From contig CALDFS010000184.1 in the NCBI GenBank assembly GCA_937942105.1, positions 1 to 6,930 of the forward strand: DNA of 6,930 nt. The letters are read 5' to 3'. Shown piece after piece: positions 6,054-6,930 of the stretch. The notes under the pieces were generated by a model. That model was not told the origin of the DNA, made no database searches, and saw nothing but the letters and a program-made list of their open reading frames with translations. How positions within the stretch are numbered: position 1 is the stretch's first letter; every line of letters starts with the position of its first letter. The DNA is from an uncultured Ruminococcus sp. Its GTDB lineage: Bacteria > Bacillota > Clostridia > Oscillospirales > Ruminococcaceae. Position numbers and translations under genes: made by a program.

Positions 6054-6074
6054 CAAAACTTAATCTTAGTTTTG
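6054..6074. promoter_or_regulatory. 7-bp inverted repeat upstream of the acyltransferase promoter
   Basis: CAAAACT (6054-6060) and AGTTTTG (6068-6074) are perfect inverted copies separated by 7 nt. The right arm abuts the -35 box at 6075. The size and position fit a dimeric regulator site, shared between this promoter and the divergent lipoprotein promoter. Chance in A+T-rich DNA is possible. Confidence 0.35.
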
Positions 6075-6103
6075 TTGACATAATCGAAAAAATGTACTAT
6101 ACT
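6075..6103 (+). promoter_or_regulatory. Acyltransferase gene promoter (near consensus)
   Basis: TTGACA (6075-6080), a 17-nt spacer and TATACT (6098-6103) are close to the ideal vegetative promoter. Transcription would begin near 6110, giving a leader of about 87 nt that contains the 20-bp-period repeat. Confidence 0.88.
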
Positions 6104-6130
6104 TTAAATTGTTGCTTTATTAAAGATATA

Positions 6131-6182
6131 TAATAAATAGACTGTTAATATAATAAACAGACTGTAATTATATAAACAGCTG
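6131..6182 (+). repeat. 20-bp-period tandem repeat in the acyltransferase leader
   Basis: TAATAAATAGACTGT (6131-6145) recurs as TAATAAACAGACTGT (6151-6165) with one change, and a degenerate third copy, TATAAACAGCTG, begins at 6171. The period is exactly 20 bp, two helical turns. The second copy holds the dyad ACAG-A-CTGT. As RNA, CTGT of one copy can pair with ACAG of the next, so alternative hairpins are possible. Confidence 0.6.
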
Positions 6183-6196
6183 AAAGGAAGAAAAGT

Positions 6197-6930
6197 GTGA
6201 AAAAAGAAGAGAAAGAGATAAAAGAAAAGAAAAGACGCGGCGACAGGAAGGACGCCTGGCTGGTAAGAGGGCTTGATTCCATGCACTACATAATGCCCTA
6301 CAATCTGCCCAAGCGAACCGACAATGAAGCCGTTCTTACCGAGACTATAGACTTGACTAAGATTGAAGAATATCTGAAAAAGAAGAACGTTGAAGGAATA
6401 GATTTCAAGTATACGTTTTTCCACATAATAGCGGCGGCAATAGCAAAGGTCATTGTTTTAAGACCTAAAATGAACTACTTCTATTCTGGCAACAAGCTAT
6501 GGGAAAAGAAAGAGGTCAGCTTGTCCTTCGTCGTAAAAAAGCAGTTTACCGATAATGGCGAGGAAGCTCTTGCAACAGTCGTCTGCCCGAGGGAGGGAGC
6601 AAGCCCGCTTGAAAGCGTTCACGAACAGGTCAAAAAGATTGTCACCCATGTGAGAACAGAAAACAAGAACAATGAAATCGGCGACATTATGGATATCTTC
6701 CTTAAAATGCCCCACTGGATGATAAATATTGTATTCAAGATACTTCGCAGGATGGAGTTCCACGGAATCTACCCCACCACCCTTATGCGCGGCGACCCTT
6801 ATTATTCCAGCTGCTTTATATCCAACCTGGGAAGCATTAAGATGCACGCGCAGTACCATCACCTTGCGGAATGGGGAACCAACTCCTTCTTTGTAATTAT
6901 AGGTGAGAAGAAGCTTACGCCGTTTTTCAA
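6197..6930 (+). CDS. Stand-alone 2-oxoacid dehydrogenase acyltransferase / CAT-like domain protein (3' end outside window)
   Basis: The frame is open from GTG 6197 to the last base (244 codons seen). The N terminus is a lysine/glutamate-rich tail (1-19), followed at once by a CAT-like fold: WLVRGLDSMHYIMPYNLPKRTDNEAVLTETIDL-type sequence (21-53), FHIIAAAIAKVIVLRPKMNYF (75-95) and SSCFISNLGSIKMHAQYHHLAEWGTNSFFVIIGE (204-237). This is the catalytic-domain signature of E2 components of 2-oxoacid dehydrogenases, but there is no lipoyl or E1/E3-binding domain. The catalytic H-x-x-x-D-G region normally follows IGE by a few tens of residues, so it lies beyond the window and cannot be checked. The start is supported by AAGGAAG (6184-6190) at 6 nt; an internal ATG at M29 would cut the fold. 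Substrate unknown. Divergent from the lipoprotein gene. Confidence 0.8.
   Translation, partial: MKKEEKEIKEKKRRGDRKDAWLVRGLDSMHYIMPYNLPKRTDNEAVLTETIDLTKIEEYLKKKNVEGIDFKYTFFHIIAAAIAKVIVLRPKMNYFYSGNKLWEKKEVSLSFVVKKQFTDNGEEALATVVCPREGASPLESVHEQVKKIVTHVRTENKNNEIGDIMDIFLKMPHWMINIVFKILRRMEFHGIYPTTLMRGDPYYSSCFISNLGSIKMHAQYHHLAEWGTNSFFVIIGEKKLTPFF

Noticed and set aside
6104..6424. Minus-strand 106-residue frame, Phe/Leu-rich
   Set aside because: It is antisense to the A-rich start of the acyltransferase gene, which explains its poly-Phe character; it has no family resemblance.
6497..6862. Minus-strand 121-residue frame
   Set aside because: Antisense to the well-supported acyltransferase fold.

Overview
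The window reads like a chromosomal segment of a low-to-mid GC anaerobic Firmicute, most plausibly a gut Clostridia / Oscillospiraceae-type bacterium. This is inferred from the gene set, the strong AGGAGG-type ribosome sites, the sigma-A-type promoters (three with extended -10 elements) and the A+T-rich intergenic DNA. No rRNA, tRNA, CRISPR array, transposase or integrase is visible. Most genes look like single transcription units with their own promoter and/or terminator, not one operon.

Layout: an intergenic leader (1-213) holds a large inverted repeat and the rmuC promoter. rmuC (214-1563, +) meets a trans-aconitate methyltransferase-like gene (1686-2459, -) tail to tail over one bidirectional terminator. 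The methyltransferase has its own promoter and is visibly more A+T-rich than its neighbours. Next is a flagellin lysine-N-methylase (FliB) family gene (about 2527-3522, -). The 258-bp gap at 3535-3792 holds two strong hairpins and a plausible plus-strand promoter, a candidate orphan small RNA. A GH27 alpha-galactosidase-type gene (3793-5045, -) follows; it is split by a frameshift near 4830. A secreted lipoprotein gene (5246-5959, -) has a textbook terminator. Divergent from it, a stand-alone acyltransferase with a 2-oxoacid-dehydrogenase/CAT-like fold (6197 to beyond the window end, +) starts at GTG behind a near-consensus promoter and a repeat-bearing leader.

The genes do not form one pathway. 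rmuC is DNA maintenance, the two methyltransferase-type genes modify a small acid and probably a protein, GH27 is carbohydrate use, and the lipoprotein is an envelope protein. The most useful observations are non-coding or structural: the GH27 frameshift with an apparent loss of about 7 nt, the orphan RNA candidate, a motif shared by the GH27 and lipoprotein promoters over their -35 boxes, and a 20-bp-period repeat in the acyltransferase leader. I did not find convincing evidence of a wholly new multi-gene system.
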